From positions 1 through 64,000 of the forward strand of contig JBKGHI010000012.1 of the NCBI GenBank assembly GCA_046520405.1: 64,000 nt of DNA, given 5' to 3'. The translations under genes were made by a program, and so were the position numbers. Position 1 is the stretch's first letter. Each line of letters starts with the position of its first letter. Below, in pieces: positions 18,096 through 27,081 of this stretch. This stretch comes from Myxococcus sp046520405 (GTDB lineage Bacteria; Myxococcota; Myxococcia; Myxococcales; Myxococcaceae). The notes below the pieces were generated by a model. The model was not told the DNA's origin. It saw only the letters and a program-made list of their open reading frames with translations, and ran no database searches.

Positions 18096-19403
18096 TCATG
18101 GGCGGGTCAGGGGGGGCAGGCGGGCGAGCCGCTGCTTTTCCAGGCTGGCCGCGACGCCCACGTTCCGGCCCGCGAGGTTCGCGACCCGGTACTGGACGGA
18201 CGTGCCCAGGACCTGGGCGCACTCGGAGAGCGACAGGCCGTACTCCTGCTCCAGCCACTGCGTCAGCCCCGCGGTCGCGACGCGGATGGCATCGTCCAGG
18301 GAGCCGGCCTGGCCCAGCGTGGTGATGTGCGTGGGCGACTCGATTCGGGGCGTCGCAATGGATTTTCCTGGCAGGACGTCGACGGAGAACTCGGCGTCCA
18401 TGGATGTCTCAAGCGCGAATTGAGACGTCTCGCCGTCCCCTTGTGCCGTGTGCGCATCCCCCAGGTAGAGCAAGGCTCCGGGTTGGGACACGGGCAGGTA
18501 GACGGTGTTGCCTTCCACCAGTTCGTTGAAGTCCATGTTGCCGCCAAAGCGGCCGGAGTCGCCGGTGGAGACGGGCGGAAAGCCAAATGCCGGGGCGACC
18601 GCGAGCCCGCCGAGCATCGGGCGCAGCGGAACAGTGAAGTCTTTCATCCCGGGTGAGGGGTTCTCCGGCCGGGCGACGCCGTGCTTGCGGTCGAGCTTCC
18701 AGCGCACGGACTTTCCCAGTCCATGCGCGCGTGCCGCCAGGCGCGGGCCCAGGGCGCGGCCCACGAGGTCATCCAGGCTGTCCGCCCAGTCGCGGTTGAG
18801 GCGCAGTCGCTTGAGGTGGACCACCAGCGTGTCTCCCGCGGCGGCCGTCCCCACGTAGAACGGCCCTGTCTGCGGGTTGCCATAGAGCGCCCGGGTGACG
18901 CCATGGGCGTCCACGCCTCCGGAGTCCACGGTGGACGTGCTCACGGAGTCCCCTGGCCAGAGCGTGAGGGCGGGCGGGAGGTCCGCGGAGAAGGTGTTGG
19001 AGAACGTCGTGGGCTCGAAGCGGTGATGCCGTGGAGGCCCCGGGGGCCGCGAGGAGATGGCCCTCGCGGTGAAGGCGTGGGTGGCTCGCGCCTTGGTGTC
19101 ATGGTGGTCAGTCCAATCCGCTTGACCCGCGAAGGTGGTGCCTTGCTGCGTGCCACTATACGTGCAGGTCGCGCCGTTCCTTCCGGTGACGACGAACTGG
19201 ACGTGCCCCGCGTTGAGCAGTCCCTCCAGTGGGTCGCCATCCAGGCTGCCGCGCAGCCGGGAGCCGTCTCGTTCGAGGACGAGCCGTTGGTGGAAGAGAT
19301 TGCCGTAGAGCTGGGGGGGCACCACCCATTCTTCCGCGGGCCTGGGCTGCGCGAGCAGCGCGGAGGGGACGAGGCAGAGCAAGAGGAGCAGGGGCTTGGA
19401 CAT
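18096..19403 (-). CDS. Secreted acetamidase/formamidase family amidohydrolase
   Basis: A signal peptide (LLLLLCLVPSALLAQ) precedes a 435-residue protein of the FmdA/AmdA family (PF03069). Landmarks are LTLWPGDSVSTSTVDSGGVD, FGGNMDFNELVEGNTVYLPV, YLGDAHTAQGDGE and the closing THITTLGQ region. Classical members hydrolyse formamide or acetamide to ammonia and are cytoplasmic; this one has an extra N-terminal beta segment of about 100 residues and an export signal, so the substrate is probably different. Confidence 0.82.
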   Translation of the reverse strand: MSKPLLLLLCLVPSALLAQPRPAEEWVVPPQLYGNLFHQRLVLERDGSRLRGSLDGDPLEGLLNAGHVQFVVTGRNGATCTYSGTQQGTTFAGQADWTDHHDTKARATHAFTARAISSRPPGPPRHHRFEPTTFSNTFSADLPPALTLWPGDSVSTSTVDSGGVDAHGVTRALYGNPQTGPFYVGTAAAGDTLVVHLKRLRLNRDWADSLDDLVGRALGPRLAARAHGLGKSVRWKLDRKHGVARPENPSPGMKDFTVPLRPMLGGLAVAPAFGFPPVSTGDSGRFGGNMDFNELVEGNTVYLPVSQPGALLYLGDAHTAQGDGETSQFALETSMDAEFSVDVLPGKSIATPRIESPTHITTLGQAGSLDDAIRVATAGLTQWLEQEYGLSLSECAQVLGTSVQYRVANLAGRNVGVAASLEKQRLARLPPLTRP

Positions 19404-19458
19404 GGGCCCCTGCGGTACGTCTTGCGATGCCTCCCAATTGCGGCGGCGGGCGTTGCCT

Positions 19459-20085
19459 TCAGCGGAAGTGGCGCTCCAGCACCTTGGCGATGTGCGGGTT
19501 CTTCTCGGCCTGGAGCGCCGCCGCCGTCAGGGCGGGGCAGTGCTGGGCGAACCAGTCCTTCCCAGGCCGCCAGTGCGTCATCGTGGTGACGTAGAGGTCC
19601 AGTGCGCTGAATCGCTCGCCGAGCACGTGGGGCCTGCCCACCTGGGCCTCGATTTCGCGCCAGAGGGTGGCGCGGCGCTCCATGACGGTGTCGCGCAGCC
19701 GGTCCGCGGCGGGGCCGGCCAGGGTCCACTTGGGCGGGTCATCGGCGTAGGTGAACGTCGGGTACACGGCGCCCACGAGGCGGAACAGGAGGTTCAGGAA
19801 GCGCGCGCGCTCGGGCGCCGTGGGCTCCGGAACCAGGCCGCTCTTCGGCGCGACGTCATGCAGGTGCAGGAGGATGGCCGCGCTCTCCGTCATCACCGCG
19901 CCATCTGGAAGGACCAGGGTGGGCACCTGCCCCAGGGGATTGAGCTTCAACAGCCGGTCGCGCCCGGGGCCCGGCTCCAGGTAGGGCAGGTCCGTGAGCC
20001 GGTACGGGATGCCAGTGATGCGCAGCGCCATCTCCACGATGGCGGAGCCGCAGCCCGGTGAGCCAATCAACTCGTAGTCGTTCAT
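19459..20085 (-). CDS. Glutathione S-transferase family protein
   Basis: The thioredoxin-like N-domain begins MNDYELIGSPGCGSAIVEMA and contains LNPLGQVPTLVLPDG and MTESAAILLHL, the cis-Pro and glutathione-binding SNAIL/ESAAI motif. The C-terminal all-helical domain ends ALQAEKNPHIAKVLERHF. About 208 residues from the chosen ATG; a second ATG five codons upstream (20100) is possible. It lies downstream of no obvious partner and may act on electrophiles. Confidence 0.85.
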   Translation of the reverse strand: MNDYELIGSPGCGSAIVEMALRITGIPYRLTDLPYLEPGPGRDRLLKLNPLGQVPTLVLPDGAVMTESAAILLHLHDVAPKSGLVPEPTAPERARFLNLLFRLVGAVYPTFTYADDPPKWTLAGPAADRLRDTVMERRATLWREIEAQVGRPHVLGERFSALDLYVTTMTHWRPGKDWFAQHCPALTAAALQAEKNPHIAKVLERHFR

Positions 20086-20212
20086 GGACCGTCCCGTCAT
20101 TCCCCAGGTGAGGGCAGTGGCTGCCAGTTGGGAACCAATGTGCGGACGATTTCCCCGGAGGCCGGAATCGTCAACCTTGTGATGGGCGCGAGCTGGGACT
20201 GTTCAGCAGTGG

Positions 20213-22648
20213 CTACTGGACGGAATGAGCCGGCCCCATGTGGATGTCACCCGGATCCAACTCACCTCCCACTGGGACATCCACGGTGAGGGTTCGCGGT
20301 GGTGCTTCTCCCGCATCGAACCTCAATGTCACCGGTCCGGATTTCGTGGTCGTCCAGGTGAAGGCGCCGTCCTGGGGGTTGACCACGTTCTCGCGGTTGA
20401 GGACGAACTCTGGAACGGGAGCCCCATCGGGCCCGAGGAGCCTGCCTCGGATGTGCACGTAAGGTTGCATGACGAGGCGGAGGGGGGCCTCGCCCGGACT
20501 TACAAGAAGCCAGTAGCCCTCGTGGCCGGTCCCTCCCGTGGATTGTGCTGGGGAAAAGGTATGGCCTTCTTTGCTGGCCCATATCGCGTGCGGTGCGGAA
20601 GACAGATGCCGCAGGACGAATCGGCCATCCGCCCCCGTGCGAACCCCAATGGGGCCGCCGCAGCCGAAGCTGACCGATGGGGGCTCACTCGAATCGGCGG
20701 GTGACGGCCGGTAGGTCTCGATGGCCGCGCCCTCCACTGGCTTTCCGCTGGCTGTCAGGACGAGGCCGGAGACAGTCACACCCTCGGGAAAGCGCAACTC
20801 CACTGTCGACGGAGTGCCCTCTTGCAACTCGAGGTGTTGAAGCGCCGTCCGCCGGACGACTCCCTGAACCTCCTTCTGTGCCCAGACCTTGTATCGACCT
20901 GGCGGGACGGCCCCGAGCCGGAAATGTCCCCGCGCATCTGAATCCGTGTGACGGATGGGCAGGTCCATTTCGTGGCGCCTGGCGAGTATGACCTTCGCGC
21001 GGGGCACGGGCACGCCGTGCTCATCCCGCAAGGCGCCTGTAACGGTCGGGCCTTGGCGCAACACGATACGAAGGCCCTCACCAGGCGCGTGCACCTGAAC
21101 GTCAGCCGGGCGGAATCGCTCATCATGGGTATGAATCTCCCATTCGCCTGCGCGGCAGGCTCTCAGCTCGAAGCGGCCCGCGTCGTCGGTCATCGTCTCA
21201 TCGGGCTCATGGCCCAGTGCCGCGCCATCACATTCACCCCTCAGCCTGAGTGTGACGTTCGGAGCGGGCACCCCGTGTGCATCGACCACCACACCCGTGA
21301 TGGAGGCCGCGCGAAGCAGCGTAACGGCGGTTGGGGGCTCTTTCTCTGCGGAATCCAGATAAACAGTGGCGTCCAGATAGCCTGGCGCCGACACCTTGAC
21401 CCAGCTTATGTCGGGGCCGAGGGGACCCAAGCGAAAGCGGCCATCCAGGTTCGTTGTCGTCGCCGGGGGGACGATGTCCCTTCGTCGGAACTCAGCGGAA
21501 ACGTGGGCACCTGCGATGGATTGCTGCGCTTCGTCCTGAACGCGTCCCTCGAATACAAGCGCAGGTCTCAGTTCGAGGTCTGTCTCGCCCTTGAATCGTC
21601 TGTCCAGGGGCACGTGCCGACTGGCAATCATCCCTCCATGGCGGGCCGACAGTTCGATGCGCCCCTCACTGAGTCCAATGAAACAAAAAAGCCCCTGCGC
21701 GTCGGACGTGGTCACCTGATGGGAGACGTACGAACGATGGTCCGTGTAGGTGAGTTCAACCCGCGCGCCTGCGACAGGGACCCCCTGGGCGAGGACCCGG
21801 CCCGAATGATTCAGCGGCCGCGTGAGGCGCACGCCTTCTTCCGGAAGACCGGTGGACTCGTCCAGATGGAGCAGGCCCGACCGCCAGCCTTCTTGTTCTG
21901 CGAGGATGACGTAATGCCCCAGTGGGAGCGGGCCGATGCGGAACCGGCCATCCGGACCTGCGATGCCGTCGAAGTAACGGTCCGTTGCCACGGAAACCAG
22001 GGTGATGCGTGTGCCTGGAATCGGAGCTTCTTCTCCCGAGACGACGCCTTCCACCCGTAATCCCGGGGTCAACACCAGACGCAGGTCATCGTGTGCGCCC
22101 ATGAGGCCTTGTTGCACGGCCGCCCCGGTTTCGTTCATGGCCCAGATCGACAGAGAACCTAAGTCCAGCCCATCCAGGACGTAGGTGCCGTCGCTGTCGG
22201 TGATTGTCTCAGCCTGGAGGATGGCTTCACCCCGGCGGAGGGAAAGCCAATCAGCGAGGATGTCCCTGCCCGAGTAGGCACAGTCATCAACGATTCGGCG
22301 CGGCTTGGCGTCGCGGGGGGGCTCCAATGGTCCAAAGTCCCATTCAGGGCACGGGAGATCGGCCAGGGATTCCTCTGCCCGCGACGTGGCGGAGACGCGC
22401 GCGCCCGCGACGGGTTCTCCTCGCGCATCCACCACTGTGCCGCGAAGGCGCCGTCCACCTTCAGGCCGAGCCCCGGAGCTCCGGGCGTCCAGGCCGAGGT
22501 GGCCTGTTCTCCCAATCCGGTTCGTGGCTCGTGCCGCAGTGGCGGCTTCCGCGCCCCGGTCGACGGCCTCAGACGTGGAACTCACATCCCAGGCGATCAG
22601 CCCCAGCACCCCCATGGCCAGAATCAAGACTGCCCCGCCACGTCGCAT
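20213..22648 (-). CDS. Large secreted protein of repeated carboxypeptidase-regulatory domains
   Basis: The 811-residue protein starts with a signal or anchor (GGAVLILAMGVLGLIAWDV). It is then built from about eight repeats of the carboxypeptidase-regulatory/transthyretin-like beta sandwich, each with the pattern GxVxDxxGxPVxGAxV followed by DxxGxFxLxxLxPGxY (for example RLRGTVVDARGEPVAGARVS and GHFRLGAVPPGRYKVWAQKE). Such proteins are common on the myxobacterial cell surface; the domains bind sugars, proteins or partners and are not enzymatic. GAGGGAG precedes the ATG. Function unknown. Confidence 0.82.
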   Translation of the reverse strand: MRRGGAVLILAMGVLGLIAWDVSSTSEAVDRGAEAATAARATNRIGRTGHLGLDARSSGARPEGGRRLRGTVVDARGEPVAGARVSATSRAEESLADLPCPEWDFGPLEPPRDAKPRRIVDDCAYSGRDILADWLSLRRGEAILQAETITDSDGTYVLDGLDLGSLSIWAMNETGAAVQQGLMGAHDDLRLVLTPGLRVEGVVSGEEAPIPGTRITLVSVATDRYFDGIAGPDGRFRIGPLPLGHYVILAEQEGWRSGLLHLDESTGLPEEGVRLTRPLNHSGRVLAQGVPVAGARVELTYTDHRSYVSHQVTTSDAQGLFCFIGLSEGRIELSARHGGMIASRHVPLDRRFKGETDLELRPALVFEGRVQDEAQQSIAGAHVSAEFRRRDIVPPATTTNLDGRFRLGPLGPDISWVKVSAPGYLDATVYLDSAEKEPPTAVTLLRAASITGVVVDAHGVPAPNVTLRLRGECDGAALGHEPDETMTDDAGRFELRACRAGEWEIHTHDERFRPADVQVHAPGEGLRIVLRQGPTVTGALRDEHGVPVPRAKVILARRHEMDLPIRHTDSDARGHFRLGAVPPGRYKVWAQKEVQGVVRRTALQHLELQEGTPSTVELRFPEGVTVSGLVLTASGKPVEGAAIETYRPSPADSSEPPSVSFGCGGPIGVRTGADGRFVLRHLSSAPHAIWASKEGHTFSPAQSTGGTGHEGYWLLVSPGEAPLRLVMQPYVHIRGRLLGPDGAPVPEFVLNRENVVNPQDGAFTWTTTKSGPVTLRFDAGEAPPRTLTVDVPVGGELDPGDIHMGPAHSVQ

Positions 22649-22767
22649 GCGCCGCTCCCTCGTGTCCGTCGTGTCTCGACGGTAGGGAGCGGCGGCGGGC
22701 CAATCCTCACGGAACCATCATGGTTGGCTCAGCAGTCGCGCAGCCTCGGAGCCGCGTGTCACGTGCT

Positions 22768-23790
22768 TCACGAAGGAAACCCACCCAACACAATCTTCCC
22801 CACCGTCCGGCCAGACTCGATGGCGGCGTGGGCCCGCCGCAGGTTGGAGGCAGTGATGGGCCCGAGGTCCTGGGTCATCGTCGTCCGGACCGTGCCGGCG
22901 TCGACCAGGTCGGCGACCCGGTTGAGGATGCTGTGCTGCGCCAGCGGGTCCGCCGCCTCGTAGAGGGGCCGCGTGAACATGAGCTCCCAGTGGAGCGACA
23001 GGCTCTTGCGCTTCATGGCGCTGATATCCAGGGGCTTGGTGGGGTCATCGATGAGCCCCAGCCGTCCGAAGGGCGCCGCCACCTCCACCAGCTCCGGAAA
23101 GTGGGTGTCCGTCGCCGTCAGGCTCGCGATGTAGCGCACGCCCTGGGGCGCCAGCTTCTGGAGCTGTGGCACCAGGGACTGTCTGTGGTTGATGACATGG
23201 TGTGCTCCCTGCGCCTCGCACCACTCCGTCGACTCCGGGCGTGACGCGGTCGCCACCACCGTCACACCCGCCAGCTTGCGCGCGAGCTGGATGGCCATGG
23301 AGCCCACACCCCCGGCGCCGCCGACCACGAGCAGGACATCCTGGGACGGCACGTTGCCCAGCGGAATCTCCAGCCGCTCGAAGAGCAACTCCCACGCGGT
23401 GATGGACGTGAGCGGGAGCGCCGCGGCCTGGGCGAAGGACAGCGAGCGCGGCTTGCGCCCGACGATGCGCTCATCCACGACGTGGAGCTCGGCGTTCGTT
23501 CCCGGCTTGGCGATGGAGCCCGCGTAGAAGACCTCGTCCCCGGGACGGAACAGCTTCACGCCGGGGCCTACGGCATCAACGACGCCGGCCGCGTCCCAGC
23601 CGAGCACGCGGGGCCTGGCCTCCACCTGGGGCTTGGGCGCGCGGACCTTCACGTCCACGGGATTCACGGAGATGGCGTGGACGCGGACGCGCAGCTCACC
23701 GGGGCTGGGCTCCGGCGTGGGCAGCTCCACGTCGATGAGCGCTTCCGGATTATCGATGGGCAGGTACTTGTGCAGGGCAATGGCTCGCAT
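22768..23790 (-). CDS. Medium-chain dehydrogenase/reductase (zinc-type ADH-like quinone oxidoreductase)
   Basis: The 340-residue protein shows the MDR fold: a GroES-like start (LPTPEPSPGELRVRVHAISV), VLGWDAAGVVDAVGPGVKLF, and a Rossmann segment VLLVVGGAGGVGSMAIQLAR. It lacks the structural zinc cysteines, like quinone reductases. It belongs to the zinc-binding alcohol dehydrogenase family protein group (NADPH-dependent reduction of quinones or enals). It is divergent from an HxlR regulator with a shared 87-bp control region, the same arrangement as in the QorR-qor2 system of Corynebacterium. Confidence 0.87.
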   Translation of the reverse strand: MRAIALHKYLPIDNPEALIDVELPTPEPSPGELRVRVHAISVNPVDVKVRAPKPQVEARPRVLGWDAAGVVDAVGPGVKLFRPGDEVFYAGSIAKPGTNAELHVVDERIVGRKPRSLSFAQAAALPLTSITAWELLFERLEIPLGNVPSQDVLLVVGGAGGVGSMAIQLARKLAGVTVVATASRPESTEWCEAQGAHHVINHRQSLVPQLQKLAPQGVRYIASLTATDTHFPELVEVAAPFGRLGLIDDPTKPLDISAMKRKSLSLHWELMFTRPLYEAADPLAQHSILNRVADLVDAGTVRTTMTQDLGPITASNLRRAHAAIESGRTVGKIVLGGFPS

Positions 23791-23837
23791 TGAGGCCTCC
23801 TTGCGTGCACCATTGCCCCAGTGGACCCTGACGACAA

Positions 23838-23864
23838 GTACGCACTATTTTCGCATGTAGGCAC
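23838..23864. promoter_or_regulatory. Candidate HxlR operator
   Basis: Two near-identical octamers, GTACGCAC (23838-23845) and GTAGGCAC (23857-23864), lie 19 bp apart, start to start, in the divergent gap. The DNA between is AT-rich (CTATTTTCGCAT). The repeats would place two regulator dimers on one DNA face, over the promoter of the HxlR gene and upstream of the oxidoreductase. Binding is inferred. Confidence 0.35.
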
Positions 23865-23877
23865 AAAAAGGTAACCA

Positions 23878-24243
23878 ATGGCCCGGCACAAGACCTACGA
23901 CTGCTCCGCGGGCTGCCCCGTGGAGGCCACGCTCGACCTGATTGGCGGCAAGTGGAAGGGGCTCATTCTCTACCACCTGCTCGACGGCACGCTGCGCTTC
24001 GGTGAGCTGCGCAAGCGCATCCCTGGCGTCACCCAGCGCATGTTGACCCAGCAACTTCGCGAGCTCGAAGCCAGCGGGCTGGTGCATCGCAAGGTGCACG
24101 CGGAGGTGCCGCCGCGCGTGGAGTACCGCCTCACCGAGCTGGGAGAGTCCCTCCGCAAGGTGGTGCTGGCGCTGCGTGCCTGGGGAGAGCGCTACCTGGG
24201 GCAGCGCGCCCAGAAGCCTCCGAAGCTGGCGGCGGTCCGCTGA
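23878..24243 (+). CDS. HxlR-family redox-responsive regulator
   Basis: At 121 residues it is a typical HxlR winged helix protein: CPVEATLDLIGGKWKGLILY, LRFGELRKRIPGVTQRML and RVEYRLTELGESL. Two cysteines near the N-terminus (Cys9 and Cys13) resemble the redox-sensing Cys of YodB and QorR, which respond to diamide and quinones. With a quinone-reductase-like gene divergent, it is probably a repressor released by electrophiles. AAAAAGG lies just before the ATG. Confidence 0.88.
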   Translation: MARHKTYDCSAGCPVEATLDLIGGKWKGLILYHLLDGTLRFGELRKRIPGVTQRMLTQQLRELEASGLVHRKVHAEVPPRVEYRLTELGESLRKVVLALRAWGERYLGQRAQKPPKLAAVR

Positions 24244-24308
24244 AACGGGCGGCGTTTCCGCGGGGGAATGCGCAGACTCCACGGCAACCCTGAACCTGGA
24301 GGTCCTCC

Positions 24309-25205
24309 ATGCAAGTGTTCCTGACGGGCGCGAGCGGCTTCATCGGTGGCTCGCTCGCCCACTCGCTGACGGCCCGGGGCCACGCCATCCGGGGACTGGT
24401 CCGGGACCAGGCGAAGGCGGACCGCCTGGCCGCGCTGGGCATCGAGCCCGTGCTGGGCGACCTGGACGACAGCGCGCTGCTGACGGCCGAGGCCCGGCGC
24501 GCGGACGCGGTCATCAACGCCGCCAGCAGTGACCACGCCGAGGCCGTTGAAGCGCTCCTGGCGGGGCTGAGGGGTTCCGGAAAGCCGCTGCTCCACACCA
24601 GCGGCTCCAGCGTGATTGGGGACGACGTCCGCGGCGACGTGCTCTCCGACAAGGTGTTCGACGAGGACACCCCCTTCATCGTGGAGCCCGACAAGCAGGC
24701 CCGTCACGCCGTCGACAACGGCGTGCTCGCCGCCGAGGGCATGCGCGGCATCGTCCTGTGCAACACGATGATTTACGGCACGGGCACCGGGCTCAGCCCG
24801 GACAGCGTGCAGATTCCCCCGTTGGTGAAGCAGGCGCGCAAGAGCGGCGTGGTGCGCATCGTCGGCAAGGGCATCAACCGCTGGTCCAACGTGCACATCG
24901 AGGACGTGGTTGCGCTGTACCAGCTCGCGCTGGAGCGCGCGCCGGCGGGGGCCTTCTACTTCGCGGAGAACGGCGAGGCCTCCTACGCGGAGATTGGCGC
25001 GGCCATTGCTCAGCGGCTCGGGTTGGGCCCCGTCCAGTCCTGGTCGGTGGAGGAGGCCAGCCGCGAGTGGGGCGAGGGCCACGCGCGTTACTCCTTCGGT
25101 TCCAACAGCCGGGTGCGCGGCAAGCGCGCGCGACGCGAACTGGGCTGGGCGCCCCGGCACGACTCCATCACGGCCTGGATTCGCGACGAGATGCCGCTCG
25201 ACTGA
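24309..25205 (+). CDS. NAD(P)-dependent epimerase/dehydratase (extended SDR)
   Basis: The 298-residue protein opens with the Rossmann motif MQVFLTGASGFIGGSLAHSL. It lacks a textbook YxxxK: the corresponding place reads LHTSGSSVIGDD then KQARHAVDNGVL. It has IYGTGTGLSPDS and a C-terminal substrate domain. It resembles the NmrA/nucleoside-diphosphate-sugar epimerase branch, whose members often reduce carbonyls. It lies 65 bp after the HxlR gene with its own GGAGG, and could be co-transcribed as part of the electrophile response. Confidence 0.8.
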   Translation: MQVFLTGASGFIGGSLAHSLTARGHAIRGLVRDQAKADRLAALGIEPVLGDLDDSALLTAEARRADAVINAASSDHAEAVEALLAGLRGSGKPLLHTSGSSVIGDDVRGDVLSDKVFDEDTPFIVEPDKQARHAVDNGVLAAEGMRGIVLCNTMIYGTGTGLSPDSVQIPPLVKQARKSGVVRIVGKGINRWSNVHIEDVVALYQLALERAPAGAFYFAENGEASYAEIGAAIAQRLGLGPVQSWSVEEASREWGEGHARYSFGSNSRVRGKRARRELGWAPRHDSITAWIRDEMPLD

Positions 25206-25208
25206 GGC

Positions 25209-25751
25209 CTAGTTCCAGGGGAACACCGGGCCCCAGATGGAGTCCTTGCTGAGCGCGATGGGGAGCTTGGCGGTCAGCACGAGCCCCACCTCGCGAGCGT
25301 GCCGCGTTCGCTCCACGCCGCCGGGGCCGCTGTCCGGCGCTCCGGCCAGCGGAATCCCGAAGCGCACGCCCACGGTGCCGAACACGAAGGCCAGGTAGGG
25401 CGCGACGTGCAGCCCCGTGGTCGCTACCCGCGTCCGGCTGGCCGTCTCGTGCATGACGCCCAGCTCCACGCCTCCGTACATCAGGGTGCCCTGGAATCCC
25501 GTGCACAGTCTCGTGCTGCCGCGTCCCATCCATTGCGCCTGGGCGAAGACTCCCAGGGCGCTCATGTTCCTGAACCAGTTGAGCGTCACCTCCCCGCCCA
25601 CGCCCACGGCTGGGTCGTCCGAGCGGAGCGACGTGCTGAACAGAGGGCCCACGGACAACCAGGTCTCGCCCTCTGGAAACAGTCGGACGTGAGCCATCGC
25701 GGGTGGGGCGAGGAGCACGGCCGCTACCAGGAACAGGACGGGAAGACGCAT
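25209..25751 (-). CDS. Exported hypothetical protein, possible outer-membrane beta barrel
   Basis: A clear signal peptide (LPVLFLVAAVLLAPPAMA) precedes about 160 residues of alternating polar and hydrophobic strands with aromatic girdles (WLSVGPLFSTSLRSDDPAVG; APYLAFVFGTVGVRFGIPLA). It ends with SKDSIWGPVFPWN. This is the look of a small outer-membrane barrel. No family recognised. It ends 3 bp from the convergent SDR gene. Confidence 0.65.
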   Translation of the reverse strand: MRLPVLFLVAAVLLAPPAMAHVRLFPEGETWLSVGPLFSTSLRSDDPAVGVGGEVTLNWFRNMSALGVFAQAQWMGRGSTRLCTGFQGTLMYGGVELGVMHETASRTRVATTGLHVAPYLAFVFGTVGVRFGIPLAGAPDSGPGGVERTRHAREVGLVLTAKLPIALSKDSIWGPVFPWN

Positions 25752-25879
25752 CCCTCCTTCTTAGTGCAACCGCGTGGCCTGCCGCTTGTGAGAGGCCGTG
25801 ACACCTTGCGCGTGCGCAGGGGACTGCACGCCGAGTGGGGCCCGGTGTGCAATCACTAGAACGGGTGCGTCGGGACGGC

Positions 25880-26893
25880 TCATTTCTTCCGGGGCTTCGG
25901 CGCCGCGGGGCGAGGCGTCGTGGCCGGTGTCTCCACGGTAGCCAGCGTCACCGGGCCCTCCCGGTACAGGGCGTTGACCTTCCCGTCGCGGAGCTCCAGC
26001 GCCGCCAGGTTCCTCCCGTAGCCCGTGCTCAGCCCCGTGTCGATGAGCAGCGCCTTGCCGTTGAAGCGCACCTTCACCTTGCCGTCGCGGTTCGTGGTGT
26101 GCCCCATCACCATGCGCCTGGCGCCATAGCGTTGAAGCACCGCGTCCAGGGCGGGGGCCGCTTCCAGCTCCTCGCCCAGGGCATAGCCGCGGAACCAGAG
26201 GGGGCCCTGCGGGTCCCGAGCACCACCGGGCGGGTGGCCGGTAAAGAAGTCCTGACGCACCCAGCGGTTGAGCGCCGTCAAGTCACTGCCGGGGACGCCG
26301 GGCGCCACGCCACCGTGTACGAAGAGGGTGTCGTTGATGCGCACCACCGCGGCATGCCTGCGCAGCCACTGGCCGTAACGGCCCTGGAGGCTGTAAGCGA
26401 CGCGGTGTCCGTTGAGGCCCGGCGGGGAGCCGGCGCTGTCCGCTTCGGGGCTCTGGTCCGCGAACGACGCCATCTCTCCGGGGCTCACGTAGCGCAGGTC
26501 CCCGAGCATGTTCATGGCCTCGTGGTTGCCCAGCAAGGCGTGGACCCGCCCGCCCGCGGCGAGCGCTTCCTGCTCCAGCCGCATCAGCAGGTCGAACGCG
26601 GCCCGCGTCTGGTCCCCGCGGTCGGGGACGTCGCCCGTCTGCACCAGGTGCGTCTTTCCGCCAATCCACCGGTCCTTCGCGTCGATGATGCCCGCGAGCC
26701 GGAGCACCTCCTTCAGTGCGTCCACATCACCGTGCACATCGCCCACCGCCACCACGCGCTCCACGCCGGAGAACGTGTCGGGCAGGGTGTCCTCCAGCCG
26801 GGGTGGGGCTGGGGCCTTGGGGGTGGGGGCCGCCGCCAGGAGCAGCGGGACGAGCACGAGCAGGGGGCTCGAACGGAGCAGGGACGGGGCCAT
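25880..26893 (-). CDS. Secreted PPP-family metallophosphatase (Shewanella-like type)
   Basis: The ATG at 26893 is preceded by GGAGG, giving a signal peptide (LLRSSPLLVLVPLLLAAAP). The body has all PPP phosphatase motifs: VVAVGDVHGDVDALKE, QTGDVPDRGDQ, LLGNHEAMNMLG, and later FVHGGVAP and MVMGHTTNRDG. These are the two-metal ligands of bacterial serine/threonine or tyrosine phosphatases. Export makes a role on periplasmic or extracellular phosphoproteins likely. A short basic tail (PAAPKPRKK) closes it. Confidence 0.88.
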   Translation of the reverse strand: MAPSLLRSSPLLVLVPLLLAAAPTPKAPAPPRLEDTLPDTFSGVERVVAVGDVHGDVDALKEVLRLAGIIDAKDRWIGGKTHLVQTGDVPDRGDQTRAAFDLLMRLEQEALAAGGRVHALLGNHEAMNMLGDLRYVSPGEMASFADQSPEADSAGSPPGLNGHRVAYSLQGRYGQWLRRHAAVVRINDTLFVHGGVAPGVPGSDLTALNRWVRQDFFTGHPPGGARDPQGPLWFRGYALGEELEAAPALDAVLQRYGARRMVMGHTTNRDGKVKVRFNGKALLIDTGLSTGYGRNLAALELRDGKVNALYREGPVTLATVETPATTPRPAAPKPRKK

Positions 26894-27081
26894 GGAACGC
26901 CTCCGAGGCACGGCACGCCCGGGCTGGCCGGCCTTGGGCGCGCTGGAGGACCACAGCGTGTCATGCCGCCGCGGCGCGCGGTGCCCGAATCGCCTCCGGG
27001 CCCCGCGGCCGCTCGCTCAGGCTGACTGCCCCAGGAGCGGAGGGCAGGCGCGCCTGTCACGGTCCGTGTGGAACGGCCGCC

